This document shows positions 51,384 through 62,194 of a stretch of 64,000 nt of DNA, one piece after another; position 1 is the stretch's first letter, and each line of letters opens with the position of its first letter. The notes below the pieces were generated by a model. That model had not been told where the DNA came from. It was given only the letters and a program-made list of their open reading frames with translations, and did not search any database. The stretch lies in the NCBI GenBank assembly GCA_030770535.1, contig JASVEC010000006.1:1-64000 (forward strand), read 5' to 3'. Both the position numbers and the translations under genes were made by a program. This DNA is from Batkoa obscura (Eukaryota; Entomophthoromycota; Entomophthoromycetes; Entomophthorales; Batkoaceae).

Positions 51384-52220
51384 ATGATGAATAATAAAAT
51401 ATTATTATCAAGAATATTCAATTTTATTTCTGGTATAATTGCTCTTAGTATCAATGGCTTTATAAAAGTAGTACCAATCAAAAGTAATAATCCAAATCAA
51501 TTAATGCCATCTCCAATTGCATTTTCAATTTGGGGGATTATTTATTTATTTAAATTAAGTTTTATGATTTATCAATTATTTCCAAGAACATATAACTTAA
51601 AATATATTAATAAAGGTATTACTCCTTACTTTAGTATATTGGCTTTATTAAATATAACTTGGTTAATTACTCAATCTCAACTTCGAGGTATTTATTATTT
51701 TATTCAACTTATTGTTATATATTTGATGTTTTTAATATTATTTTTTATGTATACAACTACATTTAAATATATTAAAAATGACCTTACAATGAAAATAGAA
51801 TCTAACGATAATTTTTATTTAAATTATTGGTTTGGTAGAGTATGGTTATCTATGTATTTTGCTTGGATTACAGGTGCTATCTGTGTAGATTCCTTTTCTG
51901 TTTTTTCTAATTTTTCATCAACAAATTATATAAGTTCATCTTTAACTTTATGTTTATTAACTATAATTACAATGTTTGTACTTCATATTAATCGTGATGT
52001 TGCATTTAGTTTAACTTTTATTTGGTTTACATCTTGGGTATTAATCAATAATAAGAATATTGAAGGTAGTTATCCACTTTTTATTACTTCTATTATAGCT
52101 ATTGGTGTTATTTCTATTGTTTCTATTATGACTTTGATTTTAAATATTCAATTTGTTATTAATCGTAATAGAGGTATTGAAATGAATACAGAAAGTGAAA
52201 GTAAGCGATCAAATTTTTAA
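51384..52220 (+). CDS. TspO/MBR-related membrane protein, paralogue 3
   Basis: A single exon of 277-278 residues. Two adjacent ATGs at 51384 and 51387 are both possible starts; alignment to paralogue 2 favours the second. Blocks: VVPIKSNNPNQLMPSPIAFS, IWGIIYLFKLSFMIYQLFPR and YFAWITGAICVDSFSVFSN. It lacks the acidic ARL/DRDD loop region of the other two after VPIK. The middle third is nearly base-identical to paralogue 2. Several membrane helices, polar C-terminus, function unknown. Confidence 0.7.
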   Translation: MMNNKILLSRIFNFISGIIALSINGFIKVVPIKSNNPNQLMPSPIAFSIWGIIYLFKLSFMIYQLFPRTYNLKYINKGITPYFSILALLNITWLITQSQLRGIYYFIQLIVIYLMFLILFFMYTTTFKYIKNDLTMKIESNDNFYLNYWFGRVWLSMYFAWITGAICVDSFSVFSNFSSTNYISSSLTLCLLTIITMFVLHINRDVAFSLTFIWFTSWVLINNKNIEGSYPLFITSIIAIGVISIVSIMTLILNIQFVINRNRGIEMNTESESKRSNF

Positions 52221-52254
52221 TATATCAATTAAATAATTAATATTAATATTCATA

Positions 52255-52315
52255 GATTTCCAAAGGCTATTTAATTATTTTAAACGTTCATCGAATTATA
52301 ATAGTTTGAATTAGA
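52255..52315 (+). promoter_or_regulatory. Conserved 3' flank motif, TspO-related gene 3
   Basis: GATTTCCAAAGGCTATTTAA followed by TTTAAACGTTCATCGAATTATAA, about 35 bases after the stop. Matches genes 1 and 2. Confidence 0.55.
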
Positions 52316-53179
52316 CTTGAAGCTTAAGTTGAAAGTCCTATTTTTTATCCACATATTAATAAGAACTCAATTTCGAAATTTTAGTTTTAAAAAAATTATC
52401 ATTTCTTTTACATAATCACTCTCTCTTACTTCAAGTTTTCTTATTTGAAATACTCTTTTGTACTATTAGTATGATATAACAAACGCTCCCTTATATATCT
52501 ATTTTTAAAAAACAACATATAAACTTGATAATAAATAAGTATTACACTTTATTTAGTTGATTTTTTAAATTTTTATATAAATTGCTATTAATGAAGGTAA
52601 GTTAGTTTGTAATTATGTTGATTATTTTGCAACTTTTAAATCGCTTTGAAAGTAAAGTAATTAAAACTGGGTAACAAATATTCCAAAATGAAGGATCAAA
52701 GAAGTTTTAGTTTTAATTTTATAGACAACAATTTATAATGATAATATTAAATATAATAATAATAATATATTACATAATAAAAAATAGAACTATGTATTAT
52801 ACAATAACGATAGTATAGTATAACAAGTTAACAATTAATATTTTTATAATAATTCAGGGAGGATGAGATAACCAATTAAAAGAAATCAAACTTTTATAAA
52901 TCCTATAAAACAAAAGATGACGAAAGACAATAACTATGGTAATAAAACTAGTATAAGCCATATGGTTATAATAAAAATAGAATGATAAATAAATAAATAA
53001 ATAAATAAAATATTAATTAATAGATATGTTTATGTCATCTTAATATTATAATCAATTTGATCCTTAAAAAAGGGGGAATGTTAGTGAGTAAATAAAAGAG
53101 AAATAAACAACCCTTTAAATAATGAAAAATATTATAAATAAACGATTAAAAGAAGAAGAAGAATAAATAAATATCAATT
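52316..53179. other. Intergenic before the metacaspase
   Basis: About 860 bases, A/T-rich, with an (AAAT)n run at 52984-53010 and a purine-rich patch near 53065-53165. No gene was recognised; it should hold the metacaspase promoter. Confidence 0.5.
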
Positions 53180-54447
53180 ATGTTTCAAAATCAATTGAGT
53201 CCTATTATCAATAACAATTTAAAGTTAATTAAAAGAAATCAATCTGAAGATAATAATGATATTCGAGATACTCCATTTAATTTAATTAATGATCCAATTG
53301 CTTCTAATAATGATTCTATTAACCCTAATAATATTTTTATTTATAATAGAATGCCAATAAATTATTTTAATATGCCTATCAACAATTTCAATAATAATAA
53401 AAAGGCACTATTAATAGGTATTAATTATATAGGAACAGATAATGAATTAAAAGGATGTATTAATGATGTAATGAACATCAAAAAGTTTTTAATTTATAAA
53501 TTTGATTTTAATCCCAACAACATCTTAGTATTAACTGATGATCAAGTATATAATCCTATGTGTATGCCAACTAAATATAATATATTAAATGCAATGCATT
53601 GGTTAGTAAAGGAAGCAAAAGCAGGAGATTCATTATTCTTTCATTATTCAGGTCATGGTTCACAACAACAAGATACTGAAGGTGATGAAGAAGATGGATA
53701 TGATGAAACTATATTACCTTTAGATTTTGAATTAAATGGTGAAATTATTGATGATCAAATGAATGCTATTATGGTAAGACATCTACCTTTTGGTGCTAAA
53801 TTAACTTGTGTCTTTGATTGTTGTCATTCGGGTACTGCTTTAGATTTACCTTATGTTTATTCTCATTTAGGTAAATATAATATAATATAATATAATATAA
53901 TATAATATAATATAATATTTTATTTTATTTATTTATTTATTTTTACTAGGTAATCTTAAAAAATTTAATATTTGGAGAACTATTTATAAGTCCTTACATC
54001 AAATGGGATATTATCATTTAACGGATATTCATTCACCAGAAGCTAAATTAATTATTCATGATTCAATTGATAAATTACATACTACTATGGAAGCAGAAGT
54101 AAGATCCAAATTAACTCGTGGCTCTTTAGGTATTAATTTTAAATTAATATATATTAATTATTTATTATTTATTATTTATTATTTATTTTCTTTTATTAAA
54201 ATTAGGTGAAGTAATTATGTTCTCTGGATGTAAAGATGATCAAACTTCAGCTGATGCTCATGTTTTAGGCTATGGTTCGACTGGTGCTATGTCTCACGCA
54301 TTAATTACTGCTTTAAATTATAATACTAATATGACTTATCTTCAATTATTACGTGCTATTCGTACTTTATTAAAAGATAAATATGAACAATTACCTCAAT
54401 TATCTTGTAGTAAACCAATGAATATTAACTCTACTTTTAGTTTATAA
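53180..54447 (+). CDS. Metacaspase (C14 family cysteine protease)
   Basis: Three exons, 53180-53870, 53950-54129 and 54206-54447, giving about 370 residues. A roughly 70-residue Asn-rich N-terminal prodomain is followed by KKALLIGINYIGTDNELKGC, the histidine motif FFHYSGHGSQ and the catalytic cysteine motif FDCCHSG, so the dyad is intact. The acidic loop EGDEEDGYDETILPLDF is the usual calcium-binding and processing region of type I metacaspases. These enzymes cut after arginine or lysine and act in protein quality control and stress death. The prodomain lacks the QQ/PQ-rich repeats of yeast Yca1. Intron 1 is a (TATAA)n repeat. No other caspase-like gene is present here. Confidence 0.92.
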
Positions 54448-54609
54448 TTGACTAAGTACAATTGATGACTATTCTATTTTATGAAGAGTATTATTTTATT
54501 ATTATCCCCCCCCTTCTTATATCTCTATTTCACATAATAAAATATGAAATTTTATTATAAATTAGAACCTCACTTTAAAGTTTATTTTATTTTATTTTAT
54601 TTTATTTTA

Positions 54610-55250
54610 TTCAAACCCATTAGTCCTGTGTTTTATTTACAACAATAAAATAAATTTAATACAAAATTAACTGGTTTAAGGGACATAGATTTATCATCAA
54701 TGGGATAGCTTCTGGAAGGGAAAGTATGGTGTCCAAAATTTTTCTCTCCTTATAAGAGTTAGAGAGTCTCAATGTGAATAATTGAACTTTAGCTTTCCAG
54801 AAGATCGTTCATTGACTTGTAATAATAATGGGATTCAAGTGGAATATGAAGTTAGGTTTAGGGTGAAAATTTAAGAAAATAAAGTTCTTATGGGTAGTCT
54901 ATAAACCTTTAAAAAGGATTAAGGCTCTATTAGCTAGGTGAAAGAAAAGATAAAGTAAGGATAATGGGGAATGTGGGGGTAGGATTGGGGGTAGGATTGG
55001 GGGTAGAGGGGATAAGGCTTAATTGATCAATGATAAATAGTCAGAAGAAGAGTGCCTATTGGATATGAAGTAAAATGAGGAAGAGGATCGGTATTAAGTA
55101 GGCTGAAGTGGCAGCAGTTAAGTAGAAATAAGTAAAAATTTTGAAATAATTCACAGTGGCGTGAAAGCTGAGTGACCAAATCGTCAAAGAATTATAGTAA
55201 GTTTATGACTAATCCCTTTTGCCTTTGGTAGGGGAGAATTGAAATTATTT
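54610..55250 (+). repeat. Purine-rich non-coding island, putative repeat, second copy
   Basis: Markedly richer in G and A on this strand than the surrounding DNA. Shares its start (AGGGACATAGATTTATCA) and later words (GTAAGGATAA, GTCAGAAGAAG, GGCAGCAGTT) in order with 43050-43640. No open frame over 60 codons. Diverged repeat of unknown class. Confidence 0.4.
54966..55011 (+). other. G-quadruplex candidate
   Basis: Five runs of four or five G lie within 46 bases, separated by loops of four to seven bases; the middle is a 12-base tandem, TAGGATTGGGGG. This satisfies the standard four-run G4 rule with one run to spare and is striking in a genome that is mostly A and T. It lies in the purine-rich island. 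Confidence 0.75.
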
Positions 55251-55476
55251 TAAAGATTAATTGTTATTAAAATAATACTAACTTATGAATACATTTTGTT
55301 AATATATTATAAAGCTTATGAATTATTACATTTATTGAAATAAGGTTAAAAAATAAAAAAAGATATTTGAATAAATAAATCAAAATTTATTATTTATTAT
55401 TTATTATTTAATATAATCCCATATAAATAGAATCATCCATTAAAAAGAATATTTTATTGCTCACTCATTTTAATAT

Positions 55477-56424
55477 TTATAAATCACTCTTTCTTGATTC
55501 TACTACAATATCATTTAATTCAACTTCATTAGATTGAGTATAAATAATTTCATTTAATTCATTAGTTTGATGTGTCTCTAAAGTATCTACCATAGTTGAT
55601 TTTGTTTCATTAAAATTGTTATCTTCTGTTAGTTTAGCTCTGGAATTTTTACCCATTCTATGGGATAATCTCTTATTGCGTAACTTTTGATGTTTTCTTA
55701 ATTGAAGCACTGTTAAAAGAGATGTAATAGCCCAAGAAATATTAAATAATACAGCGGAATTTTGATTTAAGATTTGAGTAAACGCTAAGATACAGATAAA
55801 GATATCAACAAATAAGATAATGAGACTGTAAATGATTCCATCTTTTAAAATCATTTTATAAAAGGGTAATTGATTAAATTTATATTGTTTATAAATTATT
55901 ATTAAAAAGATGGAAGTTAAATATACATTTAAAATCATTTGAATTGTTAATGCCATTCCAGCATATAACATATTCATATTAGCAGAACAATTTAATAATG
56001 GAGTAATAGTTATGGAAGTGAATACCATATTTAAACAAAATAATACTAATTTAATAATCATTAAAACTAAAGCTAAAGGATAAATACATTTAGGTAGAGA
56101 AGAAAGAACAAGTTTAGCTTTAATTAAAAGTATCAATTCAATAGAAAGCGTAGATAATAAATTTCCAACAGCAGCAAATTGAATACGAAATAAACAATAA
56201 TTATCAAATGAGAAAAAAAAGATAATTATTATTAAATTGACTATTAAACCTATTAAACTTTGTATTAAATTTAATTGAAAAATTTGATTTTGATTTTTTA
56301 ATATTAGTTTGATAGAATGGACTGTATTTAATAAAAAGATTGTAAAACTCATTGAATTGATTGTCATGGCTAAATTTGATTCAAATATATAATGAACTGG
56401 AGTTGTTATTATATTATTATCCAT
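55477..56424 (-). CDS. Seven-pass membrane protein, GPCR-like layout
   Basis: A single exon of 315 residues; start ATG 56422-56424. Seven hydrophobic segments span about residues 20-235, separated by short loops, followed by a basic turn (RKHQKLRNKRLSHR) and an 80-residue acidic, Ser/Thr-rich cytoplasmic tail. The first part before the first segment is short and has no signal peptide. The layout, an outside N-terminus, seven helices and a phosphorylatable tail, is that of fungal GPCR-like proteins, but no diagnostic motif was recognised, so the family is open. It is convergent with the metacaspase. Confidence 0.65.
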   Translation of the reverse strand: MDNNIITTPVHYIFESNLAMTINSMSFTIFLLNTVHSIKLILKNQNQIFQLNLIQSLIGLIVNLIIIIFFFSFDNYCLFRIQFAAVGNLLSTLSIELILLIKAKLVLSSLPKCIYPLALVLMIIKLVLFCLNMVFTSITITPLLNCSANMNMLYAGMALTIQMILNVYLTSIFLIIIYKQYKFNQLPFYKMILKDGIIYSLIILFVDIFICILAFTQILNQNSAVLFNISWAITSLLTVLQLRKHQKLRNKRLSHRMGKNSRAKLTEDNNFNETKSTMVDTLETHQTNELNEIIYTQSNEVELNDIVVESRKSDL

Positions 56425-56998
56425 TTTATATTATTTCAATTGATTTTTTATAATGATAATTTACAATTATAAAACTATACTAAATTTTGAGGTTTTTTCT
56501 CTTTTATATATAATTGATTTTATAAGTACTTTTACATTTATCCCTAATATTATACTTTAATTCAATTCTAGCTTAACCCCAACTTTGTTTTACAAGTAAA
56601 CTAAATTTAAGGAGAGGACAAATTACTATAATTACTTACTACTGTATCATTCAATATTTGATTAACTTCTTTTAGTTATTAAAGTTATGTTAGTTATTAT
56701 TAGTTTCTATGTTATATAATTCGATCTATTTGATTGTATTGAAATTAATCTCTTTAATATAAAATATTATGTTTTTCAAATTTCACACAATCCTAAATCA
56801 TTGTCCTATTTTTTATTTTCATTCATTCATTCCAAATAATACAACTCTCTAAACTTCCATCATTATAATACATATTCATTTATTTATTTATTCACTATCA
56901 TATTTAAAATGTCCTAACATTTTCTATTTTAATTAATCTTAGCTTATTACCCCCTTCATTAAAATAATGGTTCATCAATTTAAAATACCTCCTTAAAC

Positions 56999-57050
56999 TA
57001 AAAATAAAATAAAATAAAATAAAATAAAATAAAATAAAATAAAATAAAAA
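56999..57050. repeat. (AAAAT)n microsatellite
   Basis: About ten pentamer units without a coding context. Confidence 0.85.
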
Positions 57051-58347
57051 CATGAAAAATAAAAAATCAGTTTTATTATTTATCTTGTTTTCTTTTTTTA
57101 TTACGAAAAGTAATTAATTGAACGATTATAATAAAATTTAAAACCAAATGGATTTTTATTAATTTTTAACTTCTACAATTCCTTTGTTATTTGAAACTCA
57201 TTTAATTAAATGAGTCTAAATAAAGTATTAAAAATAAAGCCTCAATATATATATAACGGATCCTTTTTACTCTAATCGGAGTTATATTACTTATTATTCG
57301 ATATTAAATAAGTATAAAAATAAAAAATAAAATAAAATTCCAATCTGTCAGGTTAAAATTTGGAAGAATTAGTTACTTTTTTTTATTTCATTCCTTTTGT
57401 TTATTCATTGCGTATCATAAATATTAGAAATAATCTCCATTTAAATGCTGCAATAATTAAAAACATAAAAGATAGAAATTTTTTCCTTTTACTTTTTTGT
57501 CCACTTTGAATTTAACATAAAATTTTAAAGAGAGTCATCAGTTAAATATAAAAACAAAAAACATTATAATATAATTGATTTTGATATTAAACCCTCATGT
57601 TTTAAACTAGCCCTTTATTTAATAAAAAAAAACAAATTAATCAAATTGTAATATGAAATACAATGTAATATTATTAAATTATTGTTTTATATTACTTTTT
57701 GATATTAACGCTTGTATTGTAAGTTTAAAATTAAATATTAGAAAAATAGGACCTTGAGTCAATATGTTTCTCTTTCGATAAATACATATCATTATTTACT
57801 ATTTAATGTGCCTTTGAATTAGCCTTAAAATTTATATAATAACTGACATACTTAATATATCAATATTGAAATCCTAAATATTTAACTCTATTATTTATTA
57901 AAAAAAGGGGAATATTACTTGAATTATTTAAAAAACCTAGTGAAATAATAAAAATGATCAATTTATAAATATATAAAAATATTATATTTCTTTATTTAAC
58001 AAAGAGAAAGTACAATCAAGATTTTATAAGAAAAAGAAATTAAAGATTACCTTTTTAATAATTTATAGTCAATAAAGCTAAAAGTTTAATTAAAGATGTT
58101 TGCCACTTAAAAGTAAAAAATTGTCAAATAAAACTATTAACCTTAGTATGGATACTTAGTCACCACTAGAGTATGATTCTTCTAGATCTTTTAACCTATC
58201 ATTACAGCCCTCGTCTTGTAAACCCACCGACCCAATAACGCCTAAATAAAGTGATTTAATTGATTTCTTTTGAAAGGTTTTAACTTAGAATCTCCAACTT
58301 TAAATTCAACTATAGATTTTGGATAATACCTATATACCGAATTCCTC

Positions 58348-58455
58348 TATATGGGGATGTTTTTTTTGGTTTCATTATTTTTTACATTTTTTAAGCGCTA
58401 TTTGAGCGGAAAGATTGTTAGTAAAATTCTTAAACATAAAAATACATCCTCAACT
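58348..58455 (+). mobile_element. MITE-like element, copy I
   Basis: Well-preserved left part: TATATGGGGATGTTTTTTTT, then AAGCGCTATTTGAGCGGAAA and GATTGTTAGTAAAATTCTTA. The right end is ATACATCCTCAAC, slightly diverged. About 105 bases, in the gene-poor interval. Confidence 0.75.
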
Positions 58456-59768
58456 AAAACATTAATAAAATAATATTATAAAGAAATTAATTTTTTAATT
58501 GTAATAAATATAAATTTTATTTTGAAACTATCAAGGAATACAATAATTATCTTAAAGAAATTGAAGATATTAATAGTACTTATTTTTTATATTTGTTTTT
58601 AATAAAATATTTAATTTATAAGTTATTATAAAGATGATCGCTTACTTTTTTGATAATAAAACAGGGATATTATTAAACTATCAAGGTTTAAAATACCTTT
58701 AATCTTTTATTTTAGTAATGACACTGATTAAAGTGATAAATATAAAAAAACATGACTTTTTTATCATATTCCTGTTTCTTTTTTTTAATATTTATTTCTT
58801 TATAGAGCATTTGAAGAGAGCTTTATCAAATAATTGAATGATTTTAATAGAAAAACAAACTTTATTGATTTATAATTGATTTTAATAAAATAAATTTTAA
58901 ATTATTTGAACTAAGAAATGAAAAAAAAAACTAAATATAACAAACTATTTAAATGGAGTTTAAAATTATTTCAATAAAAACTATTAACATACAAATGACA
59001 ATGATAGATTATTAATATACTGTATTACTAATTTAACTATTCTTTCATTATTAAAATTTACTTTTAATATCGTAAAATTAACCTAAATTAACTAAGAACC
59101 CAAGATTAATCAACTATTATCAATTAAAATACGTCATCTTCAAAATTAATTGAAGCTGTCAAATGAAACCAAGCTTTTCAGGGATAAAAATAATTTAGTG
59201 AAAGCGTCAAAACTTCAATAATAAGTTATTATTACAATTAATTATTAATTCATTTATTTATTTTACTTATTTACTACGCGATTCTAATTCAGTTTTAGAA
59301 TTCAGATAGAATTACTAATATGTCACTAGTAATAGAATATATATAAAATAATTAAAAATAATAATATAAAAAGTATATTATGATAAATTAAGTTTATTTA
59401 TATTTTATACAAAAAGCAATGATAAAATTTACCATTTGATTGAGTTGTTTTATTTAATTGGTTTGTATAAATTTCATAATATCATTTTTTAATAAAGCTT
59501 GTTTTATAATTTAACCCTTTAAATTATGTTTTTAAAAAATAGTTATAATACGCCTCATTAAAAAGAAAAAAGGATAATTATTCTTGAGAGTTTCAAAACC
59601 ATCATCATCATTAAATTTGTTTGATGATGATATAATCAATTAAAAATGCATTATAGTAAAACTTCAAAAAAAAATAGTATATAAATACGATAATTTACTT
59701 TAACTAAAGTTTAAAAAATTCAACATTTTATTTTTATAAAAAAACATATAACAACAACATATTCAACT

Positions 59769-62075
59769 ATGAGTCCATCCAAAATTAAACATGTATCTAT
59801 TAATAGTAATAAAGATGTATCTATTATTGATATTAAAGACGAGTCTTTCAAGAACTTTGACCTTGAACCTTTAATATTAGATAATATTAATAAATCATTC
59901 AATCAAAAGAGTATACCAACTTTAGTATTATATGATGATAAAGGTTTACAATTATTTGATAAAATTACCTATTTAGATGAATATTACCTTACTGAAGCAG
60001 AGATTGATATATTAAAGCGTAAATCGGATGATATCATCAATTTAATTCCTGATGATTCTTATGTTATTGAATTGGGCTCTGGTTCTTTAAGAAAGACTAA
60101 GGTAATATTAGATGCTATTGAAAGAAATAGAAAAGGAGTCAATTATTATGCTTTAGATGTTATGGAAAAGGAATTAGTAAAATCTTTACAAAATTTAAAA
60201 GATTACAATAATTTAAAATGTCATGGCTTATGTGGTACTTATGATGATGGTATGAAATTTATTCAACAATTACCAAAAGAAAAGAGAAAGACAATATTAT
60301 GGTTAGGTTCTTCTATTGGTAATTATAATCGTAATGAAGCAGAAGAATTTGTTGAAAAAATTCATCAATGTTTAAATCCAGGTGATTTATTTATTATTGG
60401 TATTGATTTACGTAAAGACAGCAAAAGAATATCATTAGCTTATAATGATCCAAAAGGAGTGTCAAGAGATTTTATATTGAATGGGTTAAATAATTGTAAT
60501 AATATATTAGGTTTAGAATTTTTTAATTTGAATAATTTTGAATTTAAAAGTGTAGTTAATGAAGAAAAAGGATTTCATAATTCTAGATTTATATCAACTT
60601 GCGATCAAACATTAAATCATCCTAAGAAACAATTAAGTATTGAAATCAAAAAAGATGAAGAAATTGATATTGAATATAGTATTAAATATTCACTTAATGA
60701 AATTGATAGTTTAATAGAAAATACAAAGTTTTTAAAACAATCACAATGGTTTGATATAACTAATAGTTATTCTTTAAATGTTATTTATAAACCTCCTTTT
60801 AATTTTAGTAAAATAATCAATTATTCAATTATACCTAGTATAGTTGAATGGGAAGAAGTCTTTCAAGCTTGGGAATATATTGTATTTGATTCAATTAAAG
60901 AAGAGGATTTATTAAAGCAACCTATTTCTTTACGTCATCCTATATTATTTTATTTAGGTCATATCCCTGCCTTTTTAGATATTCAATTATCTAAACATTT
61001 AAAATGGAATTTAATTGAACCAAAGGAATATACTACTCATTTTGAAAGAGGTATTGATCCTGATGTAGACGAACCATCTAAATGTCATTCTCATTCTGAA
61101 TTACCAAAAGAATGGCCAACTAGAAACCAAATAATTGAATATCATGATAAAGTAAAACAACGATTATTTAATATATTAAATAACAAAGAAATGATGGAAG
61201 ATAAAAGATTATTAAGAATCTTATCTTATGTATTTGAACATCAAGTAATGCATTTAGAAACTTTATTATATATGTTAATACGTTGTGATACTATTCAATA
61301 TAAAAATATTTATAAAACAACCTTTAATAATAATATTGAAAAGATTAATGAAGCTCAATTACTTACAATTAATGAAGGACAAGTTACAATTGGTAGAAAT
61401 GATATTGAATCTGAAGATTTTAATAAAGATAATAAATCCTTAGATTATTTTGGTTGGGATAATGAATCACCTCAAAGAGAAGTTAAAGTTAAAGAATTTC
61501 AAATTCAATCTAGACCAGTTACTAATGGAGAATTTTTACAATTTTTGAAAGAAACAGTTAATAAAAATCATCCAGCTCAATGGTCTCCAATTAATAATAA
61601 TAATAATGAATTTGAATTTAAAGTAAGAACTTTATTAGGTTATGTAAGTATGGAAGAAGCTGAAAATTGGCCAGTATCTGTAAGTTATGAACAGGCTAAA
61701 CAATATTCTGCATGGAAAAATATGCGATTACCAACAGAAGAAGAATTATTATTGTTTTATGATCAATATAATAATAGTAATAGTAATAATAATAATAATA
61801 TAGGATTTAAGAATTTTCATCCAAAACCAGTAAATGAAATACAAACTTATGGGGATGGTTGGGAATGGAGTAATACATTATTTAGTAGTCATGAGGGTTT
61901 TATTAAATCAGAATTATATCCCAATTATTCAATTGATTTCTTTGATAATAAACATTATATATTATTAGGTGGTTCATATATTACTCATCCAAGATTAATT
62001 TATCGTCAAACATTTCGTAATTGGTATCATAAATCGTATCCTTATATGTTTTCTATTTTTCGTTGTGCTATTTAA
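59769..62075 (+). CDS. EGT1: Ergothioneine biosynthesis enzyme Egt1
   Basis: A single exon of 768 residues, the fused fungal enzyme that makes trimethylhistidine and then couples it oxidatively to cysteine, the first steps to the antioxidant ergothioneine. The N-terminal part is an EgtD-type SAM-dependent histidine methyltransferase (YLTEAEIDIL, then the SAM loop ELGSGSLRKTKVILDA and WLGSSIGNYNR). The middle is a DinB/EgtB iron-site helix with HQVMHLE (HxxxHxE, about residue 496), preceded by LRHPILFYLGHIPAFLDIQL. The C-terminus is a formylglycine-generating-enzyme-like domain (FQIQSRPVTNGEFLQF, NMRLPTEEELLL, LGGSYITHPR). Length is a little below typical 800-900. The Asn/Ser repeat near residue 680 is low complexity. 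No introns, unlike most neighbours. Confidence 0.93.
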   Translation: MSPSKIKHVSINSNKDVSIIDIKDESFKNFDLEPLILDNINKSFNQKSIPTLVLYDDKGLQLFDKITYLDEYYLTEAEIDILKRKSDDIINLIPDDSYVIELGSGSLRKTKVILDAIERNRKGVNYYALDVMEKELVKSLQNLKDYNNLKCHGLCGTYDDGMKFIQQLPKEKRKTILWLGSSIGNYNRNEAEEFVEKIHQCLNPGDLFIIGIDLRKDSKRISLAYNDPKGVSRDFILNGLNNCNNILGLEFFNLNNFEFKSVVNEEKGFHNSRFISTCDQTLNHPKKQLSIEIKKDEEIDIEYSIKYSLNEIDSLIENTKFLKQSQWFDITNSYSLNVIYKPPFNFSKIINYSIIPSIVEWEEVFQAWEYIVFDSIKEEDLLKQPISLRHPILFYLGHIPAFLDIQLSKHLKWNLIEPKEYTTHFERGIDPDVDEPSKCHSHSELPKEWPTRNQIIEYHDKVKQRLFNILNNKEMMEDKRLLRILSYVFEHQVMHLETLLYMLIRCDTIQYKNIYKTTFNNNIEKINEAQLLTINEGQVTIGRNDIESEDFNKDNKSLDYFGWDNESPQREVKVKEFQIQSRPVTNGEFLQFLKETVNKNHPAQWSPINNNNNEFEFKVRTLLGYVSMEEAENWPVSVSYEQAKQYSAWKNMRLPTEEELLLFYDQYNNSNSNNNNNIGFKNFHPKPVNEIQTYGDGWEWSNTLFSSHEGFIKSELYPNYSIDFFDNKHYILLGGSYITHPRLIYRQTFRNWYHKSYPYMFSIFRCAI

Positions 62076-62194
62076 TTAATAATAATTAATTAATAATATT
62101 GATTTATTATTATTATTATTATTATTACTATATAAATAGTATATATTATATAGTATATAAAAAATAAAAATAGCTTATTCATATTCTTTTTTAT

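Larger units (their letters stand above)
54448..55476. other. Intergenic between convergent genes, holds purine-rich island
   Basis: This gap of about 1 kb lies between two convergent genes. It contains (ATTTT)n near 54583-54610, the purine-rich island 54610-55250 and a G-quadruplex candidate. No gene was recognised. Confidence 0.5.
56425..59768. other. Gene-poor interval of 3.3 kb
   Basis: No supportable gene on either strand; stop codons are frequent in all frames. It contains an (AAAAT)n tract near 57000-57050 and MITE copy I. A short GC-richer patch at 58140-58255 is unassigned. The last few hundred bases should include the EGT1 promoter. Confidence 0.55.

Noticed and set aside
58138-58255. 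GC-richer patch as a structured RNA gene
   Set aside because: No recognisable stem arrangement or known RNA family motif; a covariance-model search would be decisive.
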